A DNA stretch of 64,000 nt from Eurosta solidaginis. Its lineage: Eukaryota > Arthropoda > Insecta > Diptera > Tephritidae. The first letter of the stretch is position 1; each line of letters begins with the position of its first letter. The position numbers and the translations under genes are program-made. Positions 1 through 10,770 of this stretch are shown here, piece after piece. Location of the stretch: NCBI RefSeq assembly GCF_040869045.1, contig NC_090319.1, positions 177,480,645 to 177,544,644 of the forward strand, read 5' to 3'. The notes beneath the pieces are model-generated. The model was not told the origin of the DNA. It saw nothing but the letters and a program-made list of their open reading frames with translations, and did no database searches.

Positions 1-2556
1 CCCCCCCCCCCCTTCTCTTTCCTCTGGCGTAAAATCTATAAATTGTTAAAACTTAATATAAATTTTCTCCAAAATCAATAGTTTTTGGTATCTGGCACAT
101 ACAGATCCAGATCTAACCAACTTTGGACAAACGATCAGTGGTCCTCTCCTTCTCCTCCCGCCATCCACCCTCCTTCAATCGTTTTTATTAGCACGCTTTT
201 ATTAGCTTAGCTTTACCTGTATGTTCCTATGTAACTCTTCATTTGCTCCAACGCGCCTGCTGCCTTATTAACATAGTTTTATAATTAGCTTCACCTTATT
301 TGTAATCCCGTTAGGGTAATATCGAAACCCTTCCGGGATCATTTATGGATGGTTTCCGGGATCCGTCCGGGATCCTGCCGGAGTCATTTCGGGACATTTT
401 CGGCCCTATTTCGGGATCATTTTGGAACCCTTCCGGGATCATTTCTGTATAATTTTCGGGATCATTTGAGTACCTTTGAGAGATAAATTCTTGATGGTTT
501 CCGGATCACTAGGGGACTTTTTCGGGGTCATTTTGGTTCCCTTCTGTAATCATTTGTGGATGGTTTTCGGGATCCGTCTGGGATCCCGTTGGGGCCTTTT
601 CGGGGCTATTTCGGGATCATTTGGGGTATCTTCCGTCATCATTTCTGGATGGTTTTCGGGATCCGTCCGGGATCCCGTCAGGTCATTTCGGGAATATTAG
701 GAGATCATTTGAGGACTTTTCAGGAATCATTTCTGTATAGTTTTCTGGCACGCTTTTATTAGCTTTACCTGTATGCTTCTTTGTAACTTTTCATTCGCTC
801 CAACGCGCCTGCTGCCTTATTAACATGGTTTTACAGTTAGCTTCACCTAATTTGTAATCCCGTTAGGGTTATATCCAAACCCTTCCGGGATCATTTCTGG
901 ATGGTTTTCGGGATCCGTCCTGGCATCACGTGGGGGTGTTTTCGGAATCATTTGCGTACCTTCGAGAGATAAATTCTTGATTGTTTCCGGGATCCCGTTA
1001 GGGTAATTTCGGGACTTTTTCGGGACTATTTCGCGATCATTTGGGGACCCTTCCGGCATCATTTCTGGATGGGTTTTGGGATCCGTCCTGGCATCACGTG
1101 GTGTGTTTTCGGAATCATTTGCGTACCTTCGAGAGATAAATTCTTGATTGTTTCCGGGATCCCGTCAGGGTACTTTCGGGACTTTTTCGGGACTATTCCG
1201 GGGTAAATTGCGTACCCTTCAGGGATCAACTCTGGACGGTTTTCGGGATCCCGTCGAGGTCATTTCGTGACTTTTTCTGTATTATTTCGTGATCATTTGA
1301 GGACCATTCCGGCATCATTTCTGGATGTTTTACGGGATCCGCCCGGTATCCCATCGGGGTAATTTCGGGACTTTTTCTGTACTATTTCGGGGTCATTTGC
1401 GGATCCTTCAGAGATAAATTCTGGATGGTTTCGGGATCCCGTCGTGGTCATTTCGGGATTTTTTCGGGACTGTTTCGGTATCAATTTGGCACCCTTTCGG
1501 TATCATTTCTGGATGACTTTCGGGATCCCGTCAGGGTAATTTCGGAACTTTTTTGGGATAATTTAGGGACACTTCAAGAATCATTTCTGCATGGTTCTGG
1601 ATCCCGTCAGGATCATTTCGGGAATTCGTTAGGATTATTTCGAGATCATTTCTGGATGGATTTCGGGATTCGTCGGGGATCCCGTCAGGGTAATTTCGGG
1701 ACTATTTCGGGGTCATTTGGGGGCCCTTCAGACATAATTTTTTGATGGTCTTCGGGATCCCGTCGAGGTAATTTCGTGACTTTTTCTGTATTATTTCGGG
1801 ATAATTTGAGGACCATTCAGGCACCATTTCTGGATGTTTTACGGGATCCGCCCGGGATCCCATCGGGGTAATTTCGGGACTTTTTCTGTACTATTTCGGG
1901 GCCATTTGCGGATCCTTCAGAGATCAATTCTGAATGGTTTCGGGAGCCGCCCGGGATCCCGTCGGGGTTATTTCTGGATTTTTTCGGGACTAATTCGCTA
2001 TCATTTTGGGACCCTTCCGGAATTCATTTCTGAATCAGAACGGGATCCCATCGGGGTAATTTCGGGACTTTTTGGGGACTATTTCCGGATCATTTTGGGA
2101 CATTTCCAGGATAATTTGTGTATTGTTTTCGGTTCCGTCCGGGATCCCGTCATTGGAACTATTTCGGGGACTATTTCGAGATCATTTGGGTACCCTTTAG
2201 GGATCATTTCTGTGTGGTTCGCTGGATCAGTCTAGAATCGTGCCGTTGTCATTTCGGGGCTTTTCTGGGACTATTCCGGGACTTTTGGATACCCTTCCGG
2301 GAGAATTTCTGAATGGTTTTCGGGATCCGTCTCCGATACCGTAGGGGGTCATTTTGTGGCTTTTTGTAGATTATTTCGGAATCATTTGGGACCCTATCAG
2401 GTTATCGTCTCATTTAGTTCTTTTTTATACTCTATTAAAACATAAAATACATTAGACAGAAAAATTTTTTTAAGAGATAACTTGATAAGCAGGCTAACGT
2501 GAACAGCCCATATATTTAATTTTCTCCTTGCGGACGGGACCGCGGGTAAAGGCTAG
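1..2556 (+). mobile_element. Helitron-like unit 1, 3' part (5' end outside the window)
   Basis: The window opens inside the poly-C tract of a unit whose complete relatives lie at 4150-7210 and 18010-21071. Order: poly-C, leader block (13-310), satellite, a second copy of part of the leader (about 745-850), more satellite to about 2395, then an AT-rich 3' part. That part ends in a GC-rich hairpin region (GCGG..CCGC, 2530-2543) and CTAG at 2553-2556. CTAG after a short hairpin is the usual 3' end of a non-autonomous Helitron. No Rep/helicase coding is visible. Several variants (for example CCGTTGGGGCC near 582 and CACGTGGTGTG near 1094) are shared with 18516-21071 but not with 4655-7210, so this copy is closest to the distant one. 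Helitron assignment is inferred from terminal structure. Confidence 0.6.
313..2395. repeat. 11/100-bp satellite array in unit 1
   Basis: Tandem copies of a monomer of about 100 bp made of 11-12 bp sub-repeats that start with GGGA or GGGT and usually end TTTC. Examples are GGGATCATTTA, GGGATCCGTCC and GGACATTTTC. The array is interrupted at about 735-855 by a duplicated piece of the Helitron leader. The open frames on both strands here are by-products of the repeat, not genes. Confidence 0.9.
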
Positions 2557-3019
2557 TCTAATCTAATCTAATATATATTATAAATGGGAAAGTTTGGATA
2601 TTTGGATTTTTGTCCAGAAGTTTGTTTTTGTGACTCAATCACGCTAGAACGGCTTAACCGACTGGGATAAAAATTTGGCACACATATAGCCAATAGTCTA
2701 GAAGGATCTACTAGCTATATTTTTTTTGAAAAGGGGAGATGTCCCCGCCCCCTAGGAACAGTTATAATTTAATTATTGTATTTTTTCGTCTTTGTGACCG
2801 ACTGATGAAATTTGGGACACAGGCAATAGTCTACTAGCGAAATTTTTTTCGATCATGGAAAGGGGGGGTGGGGGTCCCACGACCCCTTCGAACAATTACT
2901 TTTTAATAATTTTTACACATTATAACTTTACTTATACTGGCCTTCACCAATATGACAGACTCAATGGGTCAAATAATTCGAGGGTTTACAAAGTGAGCAG
3001 TGACAACCTGCGGCCCAGT

Positions 3020-3039
3020 CCCCCCTCCCCCCCCCCCCC
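3020..3039. repeat. poly-C tract of unit 2
   Basis: Twenty pyrimidines, all C apart from one T at 3026, at the fixed position between the 5' part and the leader. The length differs from unit to unit. Confidence 0.95.
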
Positions 3040-3344
3040 TTCTCTACCCTATGGCGTAAAATCTATAAATTGTTAAAACTCAATATAAATTTTCTCCAAA
3101 ATCAATAGTTTTTGGTATCTGGCACATACAGATCGAGATCTCACCAATTTTGGACAAACGATCAGTGGTCCTCTCCTTCTCCTCCCGCCATCCACCCTCC
3201 TTCAATCGTTTTTATTAGCACGCTTTTATTAGCTTAGCTTTACCTGTATGTTCCTATGTAACTCTTCATTTGCTCCAACGCGCCTGCTGCCTTATTAACA
3301 TGGTTTCATAATTAGCTTCACCTTATTTGTAATCCCGTTAGGGT

Positions 3345-4010
3345 AATATCGAAACCCTTTCAGGATCATTACTGGATGGTTTTCGGGATCCGTCCGGGAT
3401 CCTGCCGGAGTCATTTCGGGACATTTTCGGCACTATTTCGGGATCATTTTGGGACCCTTCCGGGATCATTTCTGTATAGTTTTCGGGATCATTTGCGTAC
3501 CTTTGAGAGATAAATTCTTGATGGTTTCCGGATCACTATGGGACTTTTTCGGGATCATTTGGTTCCCTTCGGTAATCATTTGTGGATGGTTTTCGGGATC
3601 CGTCCGGGATCCCGTCGGGGCTTTTTCGGGGCTATTTCGGGATCATTTGGGGTATCTTCCGTCATCATTTCTGGATGGTTTTCGGGATCCGTCCGGGATC
3701 CCGTCGGGGTCATTTCGGGACCTTTTCTGTACTATTTCGGGGTCATTTGCGGATCCTTCAGAGATCAATTCTGAATGGTTTCGGGAGCCGCACGGGATCC
3801 CGTCGGAGTTATTTCTGGATTTTTTCGGGACTAATTCGCTATCATTTTGCGACCCTTCCGGGATTCATTTCTGAATCAGAACGGTATCCCATCGGGGTAA
3901 TTTCGAAACTTTTTGGGGACTATTTCCGGATCATTTTGGGACACTTCCAGGATAATTTGTGGATTGTTTTCGGTTCCGTCCGGGATCCCGTCATTGGAAC
4001 TATTTCGGGG
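3345..4010. repeat. satellite array in unit 2
   Basis: About 670 bp of the 100-bp monomer. Its last two monomers, from about 3861, match 17721-17870 at a constant offset of 13,860. This marks the left part of the large duplication. Confidence 0.9.
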
Positions 4011-4652
4011 CTATTTTTTTACTCTATTAAAACATAAAATACATTAGACAGAAAAAAAATTTTAAAGAGATAACTTGATAAGCAGGCTAACGTGAACAGC
4101 ACATATATTTAACTTTCTCCTTGCGGACGGGACCGCGGGTAAAGGCTAGTCTAATCTAATCTAATATCTAATATATATTATAAATTTATAATATATATTA
4201 GATGGGAAAGTTTGGATGTTTGGATATTTGGATGTTTGGATGTTTTTCCAGACGTTTGTTTTTGTGACTCAATCACGCTAGAACGGCTTAACCGACTTGG
4301 ATGAAATTTGGAACACATATAGCCAATAGTCTAGAAGGATCTACTAGCTATATTTTTTTGAAAAGGGGAGATGTCCCCGCCCCCTAGGAACAGTTATAAT
4401 TTAATTATTGTATTTTTTCGTCTTTGTGACCGACTGATGAAATTTGGGACACAGGCAATAGTCTACTAGCGAAATTTTTTTCGATCATGGAAAGGGGGGG
4501 TGGGGGTCCCACAACCCCTTCGAACAATTACTTTTTAATAATTTTTACACATTATAACTTTACTTATACTGGCCTTCACCAATATTACAGACTCAATGGG
4601 TCAAATAAGTCGAGGGTTTACAAAGTGAGCAGAGACAACCTGCAGCCCCTCT

Positions 4653-4667
4653 CCCCCCCCCCCCCCC
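4653..4667. repeat. poly-C tract of unit 3
   Basis: Fifteen consecutive C at the fixed position before the leader. Confidence 0.95.
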
Positions 4668-4964
4668 TTCTCTTCCCTCTGGCGTAAAATCTATAAATTG
4701 TTAAAACTCAATATTAATTTTCTCCAAAATCAATAGTTTTTGGTATCTGGCACATACAGATCCAGATCTAACCAACTTTGGACAAACGATCAGTGGTCCT
4801 CTCCTTCTCCTCCCGCCATCCACCCTCCTTCAATCGTTTTTATTAGCACGCTTTTATTAGCTTAGCTTTACCTGTATGTTCCTATGTAACTCTTCATTTG
4901 CTCCAACGCGCCTGCTGCCTTATTAACATAGTTTTATAATTAGCTTCACCTTATTTGTAATCCC

Positions 4965-7055
4965 GTTAGGGTAATATCGAAACCCTTCCGGGATCATTTA
5001 TGGATGGTTTCCGGGATCCGTCCGGGATCCTGCCGGAGTCATTTCGGGACATTTTCGGCCCTATTTCGGGATCATTTTGGGACCCTTCCGGGATCATTTC
5101 TGTATCATTTTCGGGATCATTTGAGTACCTTTGAGAGATAAATTCTTGATGGTTTCCGGATCACTAGGGGACTTTTTCGGGGTCATTTTGGTTCCCTTCT
5201 GTAATCATTTGTGGATGGTTTTCGGGATCCGTCTGGGATCCCGTCGGGGCCTTTTCGGGCTATTTCGGGATCATTTGGGGTATCTTCCGTCATCATTTCT
5301 GGATGGTTTTCGGGATCCGTCCGGGATCCCGTCAGGTCATTTCGGGAATATTAGGAGATCATTTGAGGACTTTTCAGGAATCATTTCTGTATAGTTTTCT
5401 GGCACGCTTTTATTAGCTTTACCTGTATGTTTCTTTGTAACTTTTCATTCGCTCCAACGCGCCTGCTGCCTTATTAACATGGTTTTACAGTTAGCTTCAC
5501 CTAATTTGTAATCCCGTTAGGGTTATATCCAAACCCTTCCGGGATCATTTCTGGATGGTTTTCGGGATCCGTCCTGGCATCACGTGGGGGTGTTTTCGGA
5601 ATCATTTGCGTACCTTCGAGAGATAAATTCTTGATTGTTTCCGGGATCCCGTCAGGGTAATTTCGGGACTTTTTCGGGACTATTTCGCGATCATTTGGGG
5701 ACCCTTCCGGCATCATTTCTGGATGGGTTTTGGGATCCGTCCTGGCATCACGTGGGGGTGTTTTCGGAATCATTTGCGTACCTCCGAGAGATAAATTCTT
5801 GATTGTTTCCGGGATCCCGTCAGGGTACTTTCGGGACTTTTTCGGGACTATTCCGGGGTAAATTGCGTACCCTTCAGGGATCAACTCTGGACGGTTTTCA
5901 GGATACCGTCGAGGTCATTTCGTGACTTTTTCTGTATTATTTCGTGATCATTTGAGGACCATTCCGGCATCATTTCTGGATGTTTTACGGGATCCGCCCG
6001 GTATCCCATCGGGGTAATTTCGGGACTTTTTCTGTACTATTTCGGGGTCATTTGCGGATCCTTCAGAGATAAATTCTGGATGGTTTCGGGATCCCGTCGT
6101 GGTCATTTCGGGATTTTTTCGGGACTGTTTCGGTATCAATTTGGCACCCTTTCGGTATCATTTCTGGATGACTTTCGGGATCCCGTCAGGGTAATTTCGG
6201 AACTTTTTTGGGATAATTTAGGGACACTTCAAGAATCATTTCTGCATGGTTCTGGATCCCGTCAGGATCATTTCGGGAATTCGTTGGGATTATTTCGAGA
6301 TCATTTCTGGATGGATTTCGGGATTCGTCGGGGATCCCGTCAGGGTAATTTCGGGACTATTTCGGGGTCATTTGGGGGCCCTTCAGACATCATTTTTTGA
6401 TGGTCTTCGGGATCCCGTCGAGGTAATTTCGTGACTTTTTCTGTATTATTTCGGGATAATTTGAGGACCATTCAGGCACCATTTCTGGATGTTTTACGGG
6501 ATCCGCCCGGGATCCCATCGGGGTAATTTCGGGACTTTTTCTGTACTATTTCGGGGCCATTTGCGGATCCTTCAGAGATCAATTCTGTATGGTTTCGGGA
6601 GCCGCCCGGGATCCCGTCGGGGTTATTTCTGGATTTTTTCGGGACTAATTCGCTATCATTTTGGGACCCTTCCGGAATTCATTTCTGAATCAGAACGGGA
6701 TCCCATCGGGGTAATTTCGGGACTTTTTGGGGACAATTTCCGGATCATTTTGGGACATTTCCAGGATAATTTGTGTATTGTTTTCGGTTCCGTCCGGGAT
6801 CCCGTCATTGGAACTATTTCGGGACTATTTCGAGATCATTTGGGTACCCTTTAGGGATCATTTCTGTGTGGTTCGCTGGATCAGTCTAGAATCGTGCCGT
6901 TGTCATTTCGGGGCTTTTCTGGGACTATTCCGGGACTTTTGGATACCCTTCCGGGAGAATTTCTGAATGGTTTTCGGGATCCGTCTCCGATACCGTAGGG
7001 GTCATTTTGTGGCTTTTTGTAGATTATTTCGGAATCATTTGGGACCCTATCAGGT
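4965..7055. repeat. satellite array in unit 3
   Basis: Two blocks (about 4965-5400 and 5512-7055) of 11-bp-based monomers separated by a leader duplication. Many steps are diverged (TCGTGACTTTTTC, GGGATCCGCCC and similar), which gives each monomer in this unit a recognisable identity. The same order of variants recurs in units 1 and 6. Confidence 0.9.
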
Positions 7056-7678
7056 TATCGTCTCATTTAGTTATTTTTTATACTCTATTAAAACATAAAA
7101 TACATTAGACAGAAAAAATTTTTTAATGAGATAACTTGATAAGCAGGCTAACGTGAACAGCCCATATATTTAACTTTCTCCTTGCGGACGGGACCGCGGG
7201 TAAAGGCTAGTCTAATCTAATCTAATATATATTATAAATGGGAAAGTTTGGATGTTTGGATATTTGGGTTTTTGTCCAGACGTTTGTTTTTGTGACTCAA
7301 TCACGCTAGAACGGCTTAACCGACTGGGATAAAATTTGGCACACATATAGCCAATAGTCTAGAAGGATCTACTAGCTATATTTTTTTGAAAAGGGGAGAT
7401 GTCCCCGCCCCCTAGGAACAGTTATAATTTAATTATTGTATTTTTTCGTCTTTGTGACCGACTGATGAAATTTGGGACACAGGCAATAGTCTACAAGCGA
7501 AATTTTTTTCGATCATGGAAAGGGGGGTGGGGGTCCCACGACCCCTTCGAACAATTACTTTTTAATAATTTTTACACATTATAACTTTACTTATACTGGC
7601 CTTCACCAATATGACAGACTCAATGGGTCAAATAATTCGAGGGTTTACAAAGTGAGCAATGACAACCTGCGGCCCAGT

Positions 7679-7700
7679 CCCCCCCTCCCCCCCCCCCCCC
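7679..7700. repeat. poly-C tract of unit 4
   Basis: C-rich tract with one T at 7686 and an uninterrupted run of 14 C after it. Confidence 0.95.
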
Positions 7701-7994
7701 TTTCTCTACCCTCTGGCGTAAAATCTATAAATTGTTAAAACTCAATATAAATTTTCTCCAAAATCAATAGTTTTTGGTATCTGGCACATACAGATCGAGA
7801 TCTCACCAATTTTGGACAAACGATCAGTGGTCCTCTCCTTCTCCTCCCGCCATCCACCCTCCTTCAATCGTTTTTATTAGCACGCTTTTATTAGCTTAGC
7901 TTTACCTGTATGTTCCTATGTAACTCTTCATTTGCTCCAACGCGCCTGCTGCCTTATTAACATGGTTTCATAATTAGCTTCACCTTATTTGTAA

Positions 7995-10440
7995 TCCCGT
8001 TAGGGTAATATCGAAACCCTTTCAGGATCATTACTGGATGGTTTTCGGGATCCGTCCGGGATCCTGCCGGAGTCATTTCGGGACATTTTCGGCACTATTT
8101 CGGGATCATTTTGGGACCCTTCCGGGATCATTTCTGTATAGTTTTCGGGATCATTTGCGTACCTTTGAGAGATAAATTCTTGATGGTTTCCGGATCACTA
8201 TGGGACTTTTTCGGGATCATTTGGTTCCCTTCGGTAATCATTTGTGGATGGTTTTCGGGATCCGTCCGGGATCCCGTCGGGGCTTTTTCGGGGCTATTTC
8301 GGGATCATTTGGGGTATCTTCCGTCATCATTTCTGGATGGTTTTCGGGATCCGTCCGGGATCCCGTCGGGGTCATTTCGGGACTTTTTCTAGACTAATAC
8401 GGGATCATTTGTGGACCCTTTCGGCATCATTTCTGGATGGTTTTCGGAATCCGTCCGGGATCCCGTCAGGTCATTTCGGGAATATTAGGAGATCATTTGA
8501 GGATGTTTCAGGAATCATTTCTGTATAGTTTTCTGGTGTCCCGACGGGGTCATTTCGGGACTATTTCGGGATCTTTGGCGTACCTACCGCCATAATTTCT
8601 GGATGGTTTTTGGTATCCGTCCGGGATCCCGTCGGAGTCATTTCGGGACTTTTTCTCGACTAATACGGGATCTTTAGGGGACCTTTTCGGCATCATTTCT
8701 GCATGGTTTTCGGTATCAGTGCGGGATCCCGTCGTGGTCATTTCGGGACTTTCTCGGGATCATTTGAGGTCCCTTCCGGCATCCTTTCTGGATGGTTTTC
8801 GAGATCCGTCGGGGTCCCGTTAGGGTTATTTCGAGACTTTTTCTCGACTAATACGGGATCATTTGGGGACCCTTTCGGTATCCGTGCGGAATCCCGTCGG
8901 GTAATTTCGGGACTTTGTTGGGATCATTTGAGGTCCCTTCCGGCAACAATTCTGGATGGTTTTCGGGATCCGTCCAGGATCCCGTCGGGGTTATTTCGGG
9001 ACTTTTTCTCAACTAATACGGGATCTTTGGGGACTCTTTCGGCATCATTTCTGCATGGTTTTCGGTATCAGTGCGGGATCCCGTCGTGGTCATTTCGGGA
9101 CTTTCTCGGGATCATTTGAGGTCCCTTCCGGCATCATTTCTGGATGGTTTTCGGGATCCGTCCGGGATCCGTCGGGATTTCGGGACTTTTTCTCGACTTA
9201 TACGGGATCTTTTGGGGACCCTTTCTGTATCATTTCTGAATGGTTTTCGGTATCAGTGCGGGATCCCGTCGTGGTCATTTCGGGACTTTCTCGGGATCAT
9301 TTGAGGTCCCTTCCGGCATCATTTCTGGATGGTTTTCGGGATCCGTCCGGGATCCCGTCGGGGTTATTTCGGGACTTTTTCTCGACTAATACGGGATCTT
9401 TTGGGGACCCTTTCGGCATCATTTCTGCATGGTTTTCGGTATCAGTGCGGGATCCCGTCGTGGTCATTTCGGGACTTTCTCGGGATCATTTGAGGTCCCT
9501 TCCGGCATCATTTCTGGATGGTTTTCGAGATCCGTCCGGGATCCCGTCAGGGTTATTTCGAGACTTTTTCTCGACTAATACGGGATCATTTGGGGACCCT
9601 TTCGGTATCCGTGCGGAATCCCGTCGGGTCATTTCGGGACTTTTTCTCGACTAATACGGGATCTTTTGGGGACCCTTTCGGCATCATTTCTGCATGATTT
9701 TCGGTATCAGTGCGGGATCCCGTCGTGGTCATTTCGGGACTTTCGCGGGATCATTTGAGGTCCCTTCCGGCATCATTTCTGGATGGTTTTCGGGATCCGT
9801 CCGGAATCCCGTCGGGGTTATTTCGGACTTTTTCTCGACTAATACGGGATCTTTTAGGGAGCCTTTCGGCATCATTTCTGCATGGTTTTCCGTATCAGTG
9901 CGGGATCCCGTCGTGGTCATTTCGGGACTTTCTAGGGATCATTTGAGGTCCCTTCCGGCATAATTTCTGGATGGTTTTCGAGATCCGCCGTGGATCCCGT
10001 CAGGGTTATTTCGAGACTTTTTCTCCACTAATACGGGATCATTTGGGGACCCTTTCGGTATCCGTGCGGAATCCCGTAAGGGTCATTTCGGAACTTTTTC
10101 TCGACTAATACGGGATCAATTGAAGACCTTTCCGGCATCATTTCTGGATAGTTTTCGGCATCCGTCCGGGATCCCGTCAGGGTAATTTCGAAACTTTTTT
10201 AAGATAATTTGCGGTCCCTTCCGGCCTCATTTCTGAATGGTTTTCGGGATCCGTCCGGGATCCCGTCGGGGTCATTTCAGGACCTTTTCGGGTTCATTTG
10301 CGGTTCCTTCCAGCATCATTTCTGGATGGTTTTCGGGATCCGTCTGGGATCCCGTCGGGGTCATTTCAGGACCTTTTCGGGATAATTTCTGGATAGTTTT
10401 CGGGAGCCGTCACGGATCCCGTCAGCGTCATTTCGGGACT
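7995..10440. repeat. long satellite array with a 188-bp dimer
   Basis: About 25 monomers. From about 8700 a dimer dominates. One half lacks an 11-bp step (about 88-89 bp, marked by GGTATCAGTGCGGG). The other is 100 bp and contains TCGACTAATACGGG. The marker recurs near 8711, 9065, 9250, 9439, 9703 and 9891, giving spacings of 185-189 bp where intact. The frame stays open over long stretches (for example 8956-9654) because 11-bp steps lack stops, not because of a gene. The array ends at a sharp border with GGGTGGCTGAGCGACTATT. Confidence 0.9.
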
Positions 10441-10770
10441 ATTAGGGTGGCTGAGCGACTATTACCGTCAGCAATAGCCAACTGCATCAACATATTCTAA
10501 TTAAAAACAAAAACCTGAATTTTAACTCAGTTTTATATTGAATTTGAAAATGTACCTTATTTATAACTACTGTAACTAAGTTACATATATGTAAATATGT
10601 ACATTGAACCTTTTTATACATTACTATTTGATGTATAGCTATGATATTTAAGACTCATAAATTATATTTATATCCATGAATTATATGTATATTTATATCT
10701 ATTATAGTATAACAGTTTACACTTCGCCGCTCTAGCAATCCCATCCGTGAGTTGACAGATCGGGTTTGTG
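10441..10770. other. left flank of the retrotransposon locus, copy A
   Basis: AT-rich non-satellite sequence, from GTGGCTGAGCGACTATT to TGTGTGTACATA. It recurs at 24182-24511, 34161-34514 and 48833-49166, always between satellite and retrotransposon. In copies C and D it runs up to the LTR with the TSD ATATGG. Here and in copy B it is fused directly to the integrase end because the 3' LTR is deleted (junction at the shared ACATA). No gene is seen. Confidence 0.75.

Larger units (their letters stand above)
2557..4149 (+). mobile_element. Helitron-like unit 2, short form (1,593 bp)
   Basis: The unit starts directly after the CTAG of unit 1 with TCTAATCTAATCTAAT and ends in hairpin plus CTAG at 4146-4149. 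The 5' part (to about 2890) holds two imperfect subterminal repeats, each with a GATGAAATTTGG-like core and CAATAGTCTA. A C/T-rich junction, a poly-C tract, the leader (about 3040-3335), a short satellite (about seven monomers) and the 3' end follow. There is no coding region. Known non-autonomous Helitrons (DINE/HINE type) have the same plan of two conserved ends around a tandem repeat. There is no host DNA between this unit and its neighbours. Confidence 0.65.
4150..7210 (+). mobile_element. Helitron-like unit 3, long form (3,061 bp)
   Basis: Starts with a TCTAATCTAATCTAATATC tract abutting the preceding CTAG and ends in CTAG at 7207-7210. Same order as unit 2, but with a longer satellite (about 4965-7055) broken once by the leader duplication (about 5400-5510). 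It is colinear with 18010-21071 (offset about 13,860), and its 3' 2.56 kb is colinear with 1-2556 (offset 4,654). Units 2 and 3 together (2557-7210, 4,654 bp) form one higher-order repeat. No transposase is present, so mobilisation would need a Rep/helicase from elsewhere. Confidence 0.65.

Noticed and set aside
313..2395. CRISPR-like direct repeats
   Set aside because: The units are contiguous without unique spacers, and the surroundings are eukaryotic mobile elements.
5501..5884. Minus-strand 127-codon frame (and its relatives at 847, 19363 and 46405) as a protein family
   Set aside because: It is the antisense translation of the same satellite; recurrence follows the DNA repeat, not protein conservation.
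8956..9654. 232-codon open frame in the satellite as a gene
   Set aside because: The protein is only the three frames of the 100-bp monomer in rotation; similar frames occur in every array and on both strands, with no start context or other coding signal.
10441..10770. Host promoter or tRNA gene in the AT-rich flank
   Set aside because: No cloverleaf, box A/B or core promoter pattern could be supported.
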